Assembly: GCF_001027105.1 (NCBI RefSeq)
Contig: NZ_CP011526.1
Location: forward strand, 1,426,001-1,490,000
Length of the DNA stretch: 64,000 bases
Direction: 5' to 3'
Origin: Staphylococcus aureus
GTDB taxonomy: Bacteria > Bacillota > Bacilli > Staphylococcales > Staphylococcaceae
Positions 9,763 to 21,100 of this stretch are shown piece by piece. Position 1 is the stretch's first letter. Each line of letters begins with the position of its first letter. The notes under the pieces were generated by a model, which was given only the letters and a program-made list of their open reading frames with translations, searched no databases and was not told the DNA's origin. A program made the position numbers and the translations under genes.

Positions 9763-10014
9763 TTATTCGAATACAGCCTCTACTTTTGGCAATACTGTTT
9801 CCCAATTTGCGTCATTTTCTTTATCTACTGAAATAAAGTCCATAACATGGAAAATTGATTTAACGCCTTCAACCTTTAAGATGTCATTAATAAATGCTGG
9901 CTGTGAATCATCAACTTTAGTATACGTATCTGATGTCATACCTTCTCTGCTTTCACTAAGTGTAATCTTCATTGTGTTGTGGTTCGGTGTTTCTGATATA
10001 GATATAATTTTCAT
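9763..10014 (-). CDS. Stand-alone Nfu/NifU N-terminal domain protein
   Basis: An 83-residue protein consisting only of the Nfu N-terminal domain: SETPNHNTMKITLSESREG, QPAFINDILKVEGVKSIFHVMDFISVDK. Nearly every conserved position recurs in the first 90 residues of CvfC, encoded 37 nt downstream, so the pair arose by domain duplication. There are no cysteines for cluster binding. The ATG at 10012-10014 has a GGAGG site 7 nt before it that overlaps the TAG stop of the zinc-finger gene, so translation of the two is probably coupled. Function is unknown; a partner or regulator of CvfC is possible. Confidence 0.88.
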   Translation of the reverse strand: MKIISISETPNHNTMKITLSESREGMTSDTYTKVDDSQPAFINDILKVEGVKSIFHVMDFISVDKENDANWETVLPKVEAVFE

Positions 10015-10025
10015 TTGACTTCCTC

Positions 10026-10247
10026 CTATTGAAGTTCATTTCCTAATTGTTTTATTTCTTTCCCTATTGAACACTCATTGATACAAAAATGATGCGCCTT
10101 CGTTTTCCCCTCTAATTTACGCAGACGAGTTTTGATTGGACATTGATTGCAATAAGTATTCATTAAATCATCTATTTTCGCGAGTGCATTTTGCTCTGAA
10201 AAAGTTAAAATACGCGACACTTCCTTTATTACTTCAAAATATTGCAA
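10026..10247 (-). CDS. Small zinc-finger domain protein (C2HCIx2C-like)
   Basis: A 73-residue protein with a cysteine/histidine set CNQCP...HHFCINEC that fits a small zinc-binding finger family found in Bacilli. Function is unknown. The start is uncertain: the frame opens with TTG at 10245-10247 with AAGG directly abutting it, which is not normal spacing, and there is no ATG until residue 29. An in-frame stop lies six codons upstream, so the true start must be at or very near this TTG. A TGTTATAAT extended -10 lies about 45 nt upstream. It is the first gene of a four-gene unit with the Nfu-N protein, cvfC and brxA. Confidence 0.75.
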   Translation of the reverse strand: MQYFEVIKEVSRILTFSEQNALAKIDDLMNTYCNQCPIKTRLRKLEGKTKAHHFCINECSIGKEIKQLGNELQ

Positions 10248-10369
10248 CCTTGTAAATAAGTGTTACTGTTTTAAATTTGACATAAAAATATTATAACATT
10301 TTTGACCCTAAGATTTGAATGAAACCTTTTATAATTCTATACGTAAAATGTATTTATATTCAAATGCTA

Positions 10370-10398
10370 TTGCATCGCAAACGATTTTTCAGTAAAAT
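10370..10398 (+). promoter_or_regulatory. Promoter of the queuosine-precursor transporter
   Basis: TTGCAT (10370-10375), 17-nt spacer, TAAAAT (10393-10398). Expected transcription start is near 10405, ten bases before the riboswitch stem. Confidence 0.6.
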
Positions 10399-10414
10399 GA
10401 GTTAGTTATTTATT

Positions 10415-10454
10415 GAGCGGTTTCTAAACACCCGCATGATCAAAATTTAGGAGG
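10415..10454 (+). promoter_or_regulatory. PreQ1-I riboswitch (translational type)
   Basis: Matches the preQ1-I aptamer layout. P1 is GCGG (10417-10420) with CCGC (10432-10435). The loop TTTCTAAACAC is followed by an unpaired C before P1's 3' strand, corresponding to the ligand-pairing cytosine. An A-rich linker follows, and loop CTAAA (10424-10428) pairs with TTTAG (10446-10450) to form the pseudoknot. The last A-G of this pseudoknot belongs to the AGGAGG Shine-Dalgarno (10449-10454), so ligand binding should hide the ribosome site of the downstream transporter gene. Context (a queuosine-precursor transporter) agrees fully. Confidence 0.9.
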
Positions 10455-10464
10455 ACATTTTAAT

Positions 10465-11169
10465 ATGTATAATGAAATTTTAGGACTAGTTACGTTTATT
10501 GCAACGTTCGTGCTTATGGTACTTATGTATCGCTTTTTTGGTAAACAAGGTTTAATTGCATGGGTTGCAATTGGCACAATCATTGCCAACATACAAGTGA
10601 TTAAAACTGTAGAAATCTTTGGTATTTCAGCAACTTTAGGTAATGTCATGTTTGCTTCTATTTATTTAGCAACAGATATATTAAACGATATTTATGGGCG
10701 TAGAGTTGCAAAAAGAGCAGTTTGGTTAGGCTTTTCATCAACATTAATTATGATTATTGTTATGCAATTGTCATTACATTTTATTCCTGCACCAGAAGAT
10801 ATGGCACAAAAAGCATTACACGCAATCTTTGATGTTGTGCCACGCATTGCTTTAGGCTCAATCGTCGCATATATTATTGGTCAACATATTGATGTATTTA
10901 TCTTTTCACTAATTAAAAAAGTATTTAGTTCTGATAAAACGTTTTTCATCCGTGCATATGGTAGTACATTTTTAAGCTCAATAATTGATACAGCTTTATT
11001 TGTAGCTATCGCATTTATCGGAAGTTTACCTGGTACAGTTGTATTTGAAATATTTATTACAACGTACGTATTAAAATTAGCTTCAACAGTTTTCAATGTA
11101 CCATTTGGATATATTGCTAAATCATTTTATCGTAAAGGTAAGATTGATAAGTTAGATCAAGGCTATTAA
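10465..11169 (+). CDS. Queuosine-precursor transporter, YhhQ/VUT family
   Basis: A 234-residue integral membrane protein with about six hydrophobic helices. It belongs to the YhhQ (vitamin uptake transporter) family, which imports queuosine precursors such as preQ0/preQ1 for tRNA modification. Family marks are FASIYLATDILNDIYGRR near residue 65-85, a PRIALGSIVAYIIGQHIDVFIF region, and FLSSIIDTALF. Expression is probably controlled by the preQ1-I riboswitch overlapping its ribosome site, which is strong independent support for the substrate class. The ATG is 10 nt after AGGAGG. The next plus-strand gene is an RNase HI-like gene, the same neighbour order as ypdP-ypdQ in Bacillus subtilis, but here a repeat block separates them. 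Confidence 0.9.
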   Translation: MYNEILGLVTFIATFVLMVLMYRFFGKQGLIAWVAIGTIIANIQVIKTVEIFGISATLGNVMFASIYLATDILNDIYGRRVAKRAVWLGFSSTLIMIIVMQLSLHFIPAPEDMAQKALHAIFDVVPRIALGSIVAYIIGQHIDVFIFSLIKKVFSSDKTFFIRAYGSTFLSSIIDTALFVAIAFIGSLPGTVVFEIFITTYVLKLASTVFNVPFGYIAKSFYRKGKIDKLDQGY

Positions 11170-11200
11170 CGCACTTACTACACAAAAGAATAAGTTTTAA

Positions 11201-11530
11201 GGGAGTGGGACAGAAATAATATTTTCGCAAAATTTATTTCGTCGTCCCACCCCAACTTGCATTGTCTGTAGAAATTGGGAATCCAATTTCTCTTTGTTGG
11301 GGCCCATCCCAAACTTGCACATTATTGTAAGCTGACTTTTCGTCATCTTCTGTGTTGGGACCCACACCCCAACTCGCATTGCCTGTAGAATTTCTTTTCG
11401 AAATTCTCTGTGTTGGGGCCCCTGACTAGAATTGAAAAAAGCTTGTTACAAGCGCATTTTCGTTCAGTCAACTACTGCCAATATAACATCGTAGAGCATA
11501 GAACATTGATTTATGTCCCAGCCTGAAGAT
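11201..11530 (+). repeat. STAR-type intergenic repeat block with hairpins
   Basis: Three STAR-type core motifs lie in tandem: TTTGTTGGGGCCCA (11293-11306), TGTGTTGGGACCCA (11351-11364) and TGTGTTGGGGCCCC (11409-11422). They are about 58 nt apart, each preceded by a CCCAAC-TTGCA-like unit with an inner stem. Just before them, 11201-11253 forms a hairpin with arms GTGGGAC and GTCCCAC. The tail (11423-11530) is of the AAGCTTG...ATGTCCCAGCCT type common in S. aureus intergenic repeats. Such elements are known to vary in copy number between strains. No coding frame is credible here. Confidence 0.8.
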
Positions 11531-11597
11531 GATTTTTTTAGGAAGTATATTACAGTACTACGTATTAGAAAATCATCTTTGAATCAGCGAGTATTTT

Positions 11598-11634
11598 AAA
11601 CACGTGTTACTTATTTAAGTGATGCGTGTTTTTT
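11598..11634 (+). terminator. Hairpin terminator
   Basis: A 14-bp stem including G-T pairs (arms 11598-11611 and 11618-11631) closed by a 6-nt loop and followed by TTTT. It ends any transcript that crosses the repeat block from the transporter gene. A further inverted repeat, AAGATGATTTT/AAAATCATCTT, lies at 11526-11579. Confidence 0.55.
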
Positions 11635-11709
11635 AATGGATTACCCAACATATTTTGTATTACAGTAATAGTAACTTTAACTAAGTATTGAATAGAAAGT
11701 AGGTTTATT

Positions 11710-12111
11710 ATGGCGAAAATAAATTTTGATGCTGCGACGAAAGGAAATCCAGGCATAAGTACATGTGCCATTGTAATCAAAGAAGATGAGCAGCATTATA
11801 CATATACACATGAGTTAGGCGAAATGGATAACCACACTGCAGAATGGGCTGCATGTATTTATGCACTAGAACATGCACGTGAATTAAATGTTCAAAACGC
11901 ACTATTATATACAGACTCAAAGCTAATTGCAGATAGCATTGAAGCTGGTTATGTGAAAAACGCAAATTTCAAACCTTATTTTGATCAAATAGAAATATTT
12001 GAAAAAGATTTTGATTTATTATTTGTTAAATGGATACCGAGAGAACAAAACAAAGAAGCGAATCAACACGCTCAACAGGCATTGTATAAATTAATTAAAA
12101 AGAATAAATAA
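11710..12111 (+). CDS. RNase HI-like protein
   Basis: A 133-residue protein of the RNase H fold, which cuts the RNA strand of RNA-DNA hybrids when active. Three of the four acidic catalytic positions are seen: Asp7 (INFDAATKGNPG), Glu45 (HTAEWAA) and Asp69 (YTDSKLI). At the fourth place, where R..N..AD.LA is usual, it reads N114-K-E-A-N118, so the last aspartate is replaced by asparagine. Activity is therefore not assured. It resembles the short YpdQ/YpeP-type proteins of Bacilli. The ATG follows an AAAGTAGG ribosome site, and the gene is convergent with ebh, sharing a terminator. Confidence 0.85.
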   Translation: MAKINFDAATKGNPGISTCAIVIKEDEQHYTYTHELGEMDNHTAEWAACIYALEHARELNVQNALLYTDSKLIADSIEAGYVKNANFKPYFDQIEIFEKDFDLLFVKWIPREQNKEANQHAQQALYKLIKKNK

Positions 12112-12112
12112 A

Positions 12113-12149
12113 AGGAGCACCGACTGATGTGATGTCAATCGGTGCTCCT
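12113..12149. terminator. Bidirectional terminator between the RNase HI-like gene and ebh
   Basis: Perfect 11-bp arms (12113-12123 / 12139-12149). It is T-rich on the minus side (RC of the A-rich 12095-12112), so it suits ebh best; the plus side has CTATTTA. It lies 20 nt past the ebh stop. Confidence 0.85.
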
Positions 12150-12169
12150 CTATTTATCAAAGAAACAAA

Positions 12170-15100
12170 TTATTTTTTATTTTTCTTAGCTTTCTTTTTC
12201 TTCTTTTTAGCTGCTACCTTTTTAGAAGTATTTTTTGATGCTGACTTTTTGTCTTTGGATTGGTTATCTTTTTGATTTTTCTTTTTAGCCAATAATAAAG
12301 GAACGTCCTCATCTTTAGATTCAATACTAGTTGTTGTTTCAACATCTTCCTCTTTATCTTTGCGTCGTTTTGCGAATAAGAGTGGTGAATGTTCGTTATC
12401 TTTCAACACTTTTTCATCTGTGTTTTCATTTGTAACTTCCACATCTTCTTCATCTTCTTTACGACGACGTTTTGGTAAGAAGAACGGCGTATGTTTAACT
12501 TTATCGAGTGACTCGCCATTATTTAGCGAATCTTTTTCTTCAACAGTAACATCTTCTTCATCTTCTTTTCTGCGACGTTTCGCAAATAAAAGTGGTAAAT
12601 GTTTTGTATCGTCTAAAGTCTCTTTTATTGAATCTTTATTATTATCTCTTATTTCTAATTCTTCCTCTTCATCTTCTTTACGACGACGTTTGGCAATGAA
12701 GAACCAGAAACTAGCTAGTAAACCAGAGATACCCACCACACCAATAGCGTTTTTAATAACATTACCGAAATTATTACTAAAGTGACGCATATGAAGTGGA
12801 TCAATGTCATCATCTTCATCAAGTTTCTTTTTATGTCCAATAGTCGAACTGTTAAATGGATGATTTGCAGTTCCATAACCAATTGTTAAATGGCTATTAG
12901 ATTCATTTCCAGTACTTGACGATTGTTTAGCACGATCAGATGTTACAATTTGTACTGCTGAAATTCGAGCAATACCATTGTTCAATGCAGCCTCAACTTG
13001 CTGTAATGTATGCGCATTATTAATATCTCTAATTGTTTCAAGCACAATTTCGTTAATTTGATTCATTGCTGCTTGTTTTTCATCAGCTGTGCCAATTTCA
13101 CTATTTCGAATACTATTTATTTTTTCATTTGAAAAGTCTTTAATTCTACTAATAGCTTCTTGCTTGCGTTTAGCTAGTTCTTTTGCTGTTGGATTAGCTG
13201 CTTTCATTTGAGCTTTAAATTGTTCCAATTGCTCACTTATTTCATCGATGCTTTGCGCACGTTGAATCGCTTGAATTGCTTGTTCTTTTAATTGATTTAA
13301 CTTAGCAATAGCTTCTTGCTTCTCTTTATCTGTTAGATCAGTACGAGCTTTGATTTCATCAATCATATGTTGAATTGCATCTTCAATCGATTTAATTGCA
13401 TTTGATTTTGCTTGTTCAATCGTAAATTGTTCTGGATTAAATTGTTCAATATGCGCTTGTTCTTGTTGTTGAATTTCTTCAACTGAATGAACATCAGGTG
13501 CATTGTTAACATGATCAATTGCTTGTTGTTTAAGCTTATTAACTTCTGCAATTGCAGCTTCTTTTTGTTCCAGTGTTAATGTCACACTATTATTGATTTC
13601 ATTAATCTTTTGTTGTGCCGCATTTTCGATTGATTCAATTGCCTGTTGTTTGACTACTGACAATTCTTTTTCTACAACTTTTACAGGAACATTAACAATC
13701 ACTTTTGATCCATCAAGCAATGTAACTTCAACTTTTGCTGTTAAGCTATCAGAAATCGTTGCAGTTGATGGTGTATCGATGACTTCTGCTGAAAGCTGAT
13801 CAATTAAGTTTATGTGTGCAAGAATATCTTGTTCTGTAATGATGTCATCACGATGTACAATGAGTTCACCATTAACTAGGATTTGCTCAGGTGTTGCTTC
13901 AAAAATTTCATTTACAGCAGGTTGTTCATCAACCTCCCATACATGTGTATTTCTAATGTCATCTAAACCTAAGTTTAATCCTCGATTTAATTGATCTATA
14001 GTTTGAGCATTCTCAACGTTTTGTAGTGCTCGTTTTTCAGCTTCGTCAATTTCTTTGAGCGCTTTTGCTTTTTGCTCAGGTGTTAAATCTGGATTTGAAT
14101 TGATTTGATCACGCTTCGCATTAGCTAAGGCTTTTATTGCATTTTTCGCATCTTCTTTAGCTTTCACTAAATCTTTGATGTCTTGCAATGCTTGTGCAAG
14201 TTGTGCTTTTGCCTGCTCAATTTCTTCTTTAGTCAGCGCATTGTTAATGTCGTTATGACCTTGTTGAAGTATTTGATTAATTCGATCTTTAAGTGCTTGT
14301 TTTTCCTTATCTGTTAGATTTGGATTTTGATCGATTTCGTCAATTAAAGCTTGTACACGTTTATCAATATCATTTTTCGCATCTTCTTTAGCTTTCACTA
14401 AATCTTTGATGTCTTGCAATGCTTGCGCTAAACGTTCTTTTGCTTGTTCAATTGCTTCTTTTGTCATCGCATTGTTAATGTCGTTATGACCTTGTTGAAG
14501 TATTTGATTAATACGATCTTTAAGTGCTTGTTTTTCCTTATCTGTTAGATTTGGATTTTGATCGATTTCGTCAATTAAAGCTTGAACTTGTTTATCAACA
14601 TCTTGTTTCGCATCTTCTTTAGCTTTCACTAAATCTTTGATGTCTTGTAATGCTTGCGCAAGTTGTGCTTTGGCTTGTTCAATTTCTTCTTTAGTCATCG
14701 CATTGTTAATGCCGTTATGACCTTGTTGAAGTATTTGATTAATACGATCTTTAAGTGCTTGTTTTTCCTTATCTGTTAGATTTGGATTTCGATCAATTTC
14801 GTCAATTAATGCTTGAACTTGCTTATCAACGTCTTTATTGGCATCAATTTTTGCTTTTGGTATTTCATTGGCATGCACTTGTTCAATCGCGTGGTTGCCT
14901 GCTGTTTGAACTTGAGATACAGCCTGATTACTTGTTGCTTTATTAATGTTGTTGATGATGCTGTTTGCCAATTCTTCTGCTTTATTTTTCGCAATAAGCT
15001 TGTCTTGATCCGTCGCATTTGAAGCTTCGATTTCTTTTAGCTTATTAGCTAAAGCTTGATTAATAGATTGAATTGCCTTGTCTTTAGCATCTTGTAGTCG

Positions 15101-18100
15101 TTGATCACCATTAAGATTATGGATTGCATCATTGACTGCTTGGATTGCGCCATTGATATCATTCACATTTGTGTTATCACTATTTAGCAATGTATTTGCT
15201 AGACGTTTGGCATCATCGAAGTTTGTTTTAGCATTATCGTCAGCGTTTTGGTAATTGACAGTTTGCTCTGCATTTGGAATTTCATTGTCAACTAAATGTT
15301 TCAATGTTTCCATTGCATCATTTAAGTCAATTTGATTATTAACAATATCTGTTACATCTGATACAGTATCGGCATTGTTAATTGCTTTATGTGCAAGATC
15401 TTGTTGCTGTTGATTTAATCCATTTAACGAATTAACAAACGCATTTGCTTTATCTTTGGCATTTGCAAGGTTTTGGTCTCCATTTAATGCATTTTGAGCA
15501 TCGATAATATTTTGTTTCAATTGCTCTGCTTCAGCTTTTGCAATTGCATTACCTTGCACTTTATCTAACTCATGTGCTGCATTCGCAATTGCATTATCAT
15601 AATTTGCTTTCAAATTGTCATCTGCATTGATGTAATTTGTGCTGCTGATAACACCAAGGTGCTGTTCGTCAATATATTGTTGTACTGAACCCATTGCATT
15701 ATCTAATTTAGTTGCTCTATTAATTGCTCGAGATGCTTTATTTAGCGTTTCAGCATTATTAATTTGTTGGATTGCTAATTGTCTTTGAGCATTGTTTAGA
15801 TGTGTTAATTGATCCAATCTTTGTAATGCTTCAGCTTTACGATTATTAAGTCTTTCTTCACCATTTAATGCTTTCTTAGCTGCAGTGACTGCATCATTTA
15901 ATTTGATAACTTGTTTTGCAGTTAAGTTTTGACCAGTCGATTTATCAAGTGCTTGTTTCGCTTTATCAACCGTTTCATCATATACTTGTTTGACTTGTGT
16001 ATCTGCATTGACATAGTTCGTGCTACCTTTCGTGCGTCCTTCATTGTCAGTGATTTCTTGTGACAATTGATCCATTGCACGATTAAGTGCCTTAGCCTCA
16101 TCTACAATTTGTTGGATTTGATTTAAATCGTTTGATTGATCGATGCGACCTTTAAATCCATCTTGTTGAGCATTGTTTAATGCATTCAATTGGTCGATGT
16201 CATGTTTACCATTTGTTTTAGCAAGTGCTACACGTTCATCACCATTTAATGCTTGTTTTGCATTTAAAATATTTTGAAGTGCTTGATCCACTTGTTGCTT
16301 ATTCGCATTTTGTTTCAATACATTTTCAGCATCAGCAATAGCTTGTTTATAAGCATTTTGTTTATCTGAATCTGCTTGTGTGTAATCTACAGTTTGCTCA
16401 ACGTTAGCATGTTCATTAACTGCTTGTTGTAATTGATCCATAGATTGATTCAATTGCGTTGCTTGATCTACTAATTCAGCAATTGGTTGAAGTTTCGTCG
16501 CTTGATCAATGTTTTGTTTAGCAGTTGCAATTTGATCAGCATTTAAATGTGTTAATTGGTCAATAGTTTGTTTCGCTTGTGTTTTAGCTTCAGCGACTCT
16601 CTCATTACCATTTAACTCATTTTCTTTTTCTTGAAGCTTAGTTAATACTTGGTCTACAGCGTCTTTATTCGCATTTGAACCATTAGTTGGATCTGTAATG
16701 CTTTCTGCAGCTTGTAACGCTTGATCTACTGCTTCTTTTTTATCAGTTGACGCTTCAGTGTAATTTGGTTGAGCCTTATCTGTATTCACTTGATCAACTT
16801 TATTTTTCAATGTTTCCATCGCGTGATCAAGTTCAGTAGCAGTTTGAACATGTTGTGCAACCTCTGTTCTTGTAGGCGCTGCATTTATAGCATCAGTTAA
16901 TGCTTGTTGTTGTGCATGATTTAAGTTTGGCAATGCATTTACAGTTGTTACTGCTTGTTGTTGATCACGAGCAAGTTTTTGATCACCATGTAGATTATCT
17001 TTTGCAGTTGTTACTGCTTGTGTCAATTGTTCTACTTGTGATTTGTCGAGTGTTGGATTACCTGTTTGGTTAATTAAATCTTTTGCATTTTGAACTGCTG
17101 CTTGGTAAGCATCTTTTTGCGGTTTATCTTCATTGATAAACTTGCTACCAGATTCTGTTTGTTGTTGATCTTGAATACTATTACGTAATGCTTGCATTGC
17201 TTGATCAAGCGCTTTTGCTTCAGCTAATTTTTGTGCTACTTCGCCACGAGTTGCTGCGTTGTTTATTTGGCTTTCAAGTGCTTGACGTTGCGGATTATTC
17301 AAACCATTTAATTGATTTAAATCAGTAACCGCATGTTGTTTATCGTCTGCAAGTTTTTGATCACCGTGTAGGTTATCTTTAGCTTGGTTAACAGCTTGTG
17401 TCAATTGTTCAACTTGTGCTTTATCAAGCGTTGGATTGTTAGTTTGATTAATTAAATCTTTTGCATTTTGAACTGCTGCTTGGTAAGCATCTTTTTGTGG
17501 TTTATCTTCATTGATAAACTTGCTACCCGCTTCCGTTTGCTGTTGATCTTGAATGCTATTACGTAAAGCTTCCATTGCTTGGTTAAGTGCTTGTGCTTCA
17601 GTTAATTTTTGTGCTACTTCGCCACGAGTTGCTGCATTATTAATTTGATTTTCAAGTGCTTGACGTTGTGGTGTATTCAAGTTAGACAAGTTATTTAACG
17701 TTTCTGTTGCACGTTGCTTATCTTGAGCTAGTTTTTGATCACCATGTAAATTGTTTTTAGCATCTGTCACTGCCTGTGTCGCTTGATCAATGATTGATTT
17801 AGCTAATGTAGGATCAGTTGTTTTGTTAATCAAATCTTTCGCGTGTTGTACTGCTTGCGTATAAGCATCTTTTTGCGCTTGATCCTCGTTAATAAATTTA
17901 CTACTTGCTTCAGTTTGTGGTTGATCCTTAATACTTTCTTTTAATGCTTTCATCGCTTCATTTAATGCTTGCGCTTGTGCAATGATTTCAGCCACTTTAT
18001 CACGAGTTGTTGCATTATTAATTTGATTTTCTAGCGCTTGTTGTTGAGCTGGTGTTAATTGATCTAAATGATTTAGAGAATTTCCAGCAGTTTGCTTATC

Positions 18101-21100
18101 TTGAGCTAATCGTTCAACACCATCTAATGCATTTTTAGATGATATTACTGCTTGAGTCGCACTTGATACATTACCTTTATTGATAGTTGGATTATTTAAT
18201 CCTGCAATGATAGACTCAGCATTTTGAACTGCTTCATCATAGGATTGTTTTTTATTCGGTTCTGCATTGACATATGCACTGCTCGCACGTGTTGCATCTT
18301 TGTCAGCAATACTTTGTTGTAATGCATCCATAAGTTGATCTAATGCTTGTGCTTCAGTCAAATCTTGCTTAACTGCTGTTCTAGTTGTTTCACTATCAAT
18401 TAACGTATCTTCCATATGTTTTTGTGCATTGTTTAGATGTGCTAATTGACTAACCGTTTGCTTAGCATGATCTTTATCATTTTGTAACTTCACATCACCA
18501 TGTAATGCTGCTTTCGTTGTATTCACAGTTGTCGCTGCTTGATTAATCGCATTATTATCTAATGTTGCAGTTTGTTCATTGATAATATTATTTGCGGCTT
18601 GAACAGCTTGATCATAGTTTTGTTGCTCTGGTTGATCTTCGTTGATATATTTGCTATTTGCTTTAGTTGCTGCGTTATCTTGAATGCTCTGTCTTAAACC
18701 ATGCATTGCTTGGTTAAGCGTATTCGCATTTTGTTCAATTTGATGAACTGCAGTTACTAAAGTTGCAGCTGTAACTTGGTCTTTTAATGCTGTTTTTTGA
18801 GGATCATTTAAGCTTGTTAAAGCATCAATTGCTTGCGTCGCATTTGTTTTAGCAACTTGTAAATTATGGTCTCCATTTAACGCTTGAAGTGTTGTTTGAA
18901 CTTTAGTAATAGCTTGTTCTACTTCTGTTTGGTTCGCATTTTGACCAGTTTGTTTGTTAATCATTGCTGCTGCTTCATTTACCGCTGTATTATAAGCAGT
19001 TTGTTTATCAGTATCAGCATTGATGAAGTTACCACGTTGTTCAACGGCTTGATGATCTGCAATCGCATTAATTAAGTTACCCATCGCAGTATTTAAAGAT
19101 TCTGCTGTTTGTTTGTGACCATTAACTGCAGCAATATCAGATGATTGCGTAATTTGTGATTGTAACTGTTGCTTTTGCGCATTATTCAAATGATCTAATT
19201 GATCAAGTCTGTTGTTTGCTTGTTGTTTAGCTGCTGCAAGGTTTTCATCACCATCTAATGCAACTTTCGTATTATTCACTTGTGTCGTTGCACCATTAAC
19301 ATCATCTGGATTCATCGTAGGCGATGTAGTTTGATTAATTATATTATTAGCAGCTGTTACAGCTTGGTTATAGTCATTTTGTCTTTGCGCAGTTGCATCA
19401 TGATAATCTTCAGACGCTAATGTCGTTTGATTATCCGCAACACTATTTCTTAATAATTCCATCGCATGATCTAACGTTTGTGCTTTTTGATTAATCGTAG
19501 TGACATCTGTAACAAGTGGCGCTTGTGTAATTTGACTTTCAAATGATTGTTTTTGTGCATCATTTAAGTGTGTTAAGTTCGCCAATTGTTGTTTTGCTTG
19601 TTGTTTTGCATTTGCCAAATTGTCATTACCATTTAATGCTTGTTTCGCTGCGTTCACTTCATTAGTGATGCTTTCAACTTGTGCTTGTACTTCATTAGTA
19701 CCACTTTGTTTATTCAATAATGCTTCAGCTTTTGCTACTGCCTGTTTATACGCATTTTGTTTGTCAGGATCTGCATTTAAGTAATTACCGTCCGCTAATG
19801 TTTGAGCTTTATCATTAATAGCTTGTGATAATTGATCCATTGCTTGATCTAGGCTCGTTGCTGTTTGTTTAACTTGGTTCACTGTAGCAATTTCAGGCGA
19901 TTGATCGATTTGACCTTTTAATGCTTGTTTTTGAGCATCGTTTAAATGCGTCATCCCACTTACGGCATCTTTAGCATTTTGCTTTTCAGTTGCCAATTTA
20001 GCTTCACCGTTTAAGCCATTTTTAGCATCAGTCACTTGAGTTAATGCACGTGTTATTTCATCTGGGTTAAGCGTTGGATTTGTCGTTTGATTGATAATAC
20101 CTTCCGCTTGAGACACTGCATTTGTATATGCTGTTTGCTTATCGGCATCAGCATCATGATAGTTCTCACTTGCTTTGACAGTATCTTTGTTTGCAATACC
20201 TTGTTTCAAGTTACTCATTGCTGTATTCACATTTTGTGCATTTTGTTTAGTTTGTTCAACTGTAGCTAACGCTTGTGCTTGATTGATTTGGTTACGTAAT
20301 GCATCACGTTGTGGTTGATTTAAATCGCGTAACGTATCAAGATTTGCTAAAGCTTCTTGTTTCGCTTGTGCTAATTTTTCATCACCGTTTAATGCATCTT
20401 TCGCTTGATTCATAGTTGTCACTGCTTGTGTTACTGTATCAGGCGTCAATACAGGTGTTGGTATGCCATTTGCGATTTGTTGCGCTTGGTTAGCCGCATT
20501 GTTATATGCTTGTTGTTTGTCTTGATCCGCTTGTGTAAAGTCAACTGACTGTGGTACTTGACTGTTCGCTTGAATTTGTTGTTTCAATGTACCCATTGCA
20601 TTATTTAACGCATCAGCATTTTGCTTAATAGCATTAACACCTGTAACAAGTTCTGCATGCGACACTTGGTCTTTTAATGCTGTTTTTTGTGGTTGATTTA
20701 AGTTTGGTAACTGATCAATGGCTGTATTTGCATTGTCTTTAGCAACTTGTAAGTTATGGTTACCGTTTAAATCACCCTTAGCTTGATTCACTTGTTGTAA
20801 CGCTTGAGCCACTTGTTGTGGATCCACGTTTGCATTTGGTGTACCACTAATTATTTGTTCAGCATGTGCTACCGCATTGTTGTAAGCATTTTGCTTATCA
20901 GTATCAGCATTGACAAAGTTACCATTTGCTTTAGTTTGGTCTTTATCTGCAATACCTTGTTTCAATTGTGTCATTGCTTGATTTAAATCTTGTGCTGTTT
21001 GCTTAATCGTGTTTACATTTGCAACAGTTTGCGCAGCATCGACTTGTTGTTTTAATGCATCTTTTTGCGCTTGATTTAAATCATTTGCATTTGTAATCAC

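Noticed and set aside
12360..12785. 141-residue plus-strand open frame rich in Ser/Phe/Arg
   Set aside because: It is antisense to the repeated KRRRKEDEE tail of ebh; its Ser/Arg pattern mirrors that repeat. No ribosome site or family match.
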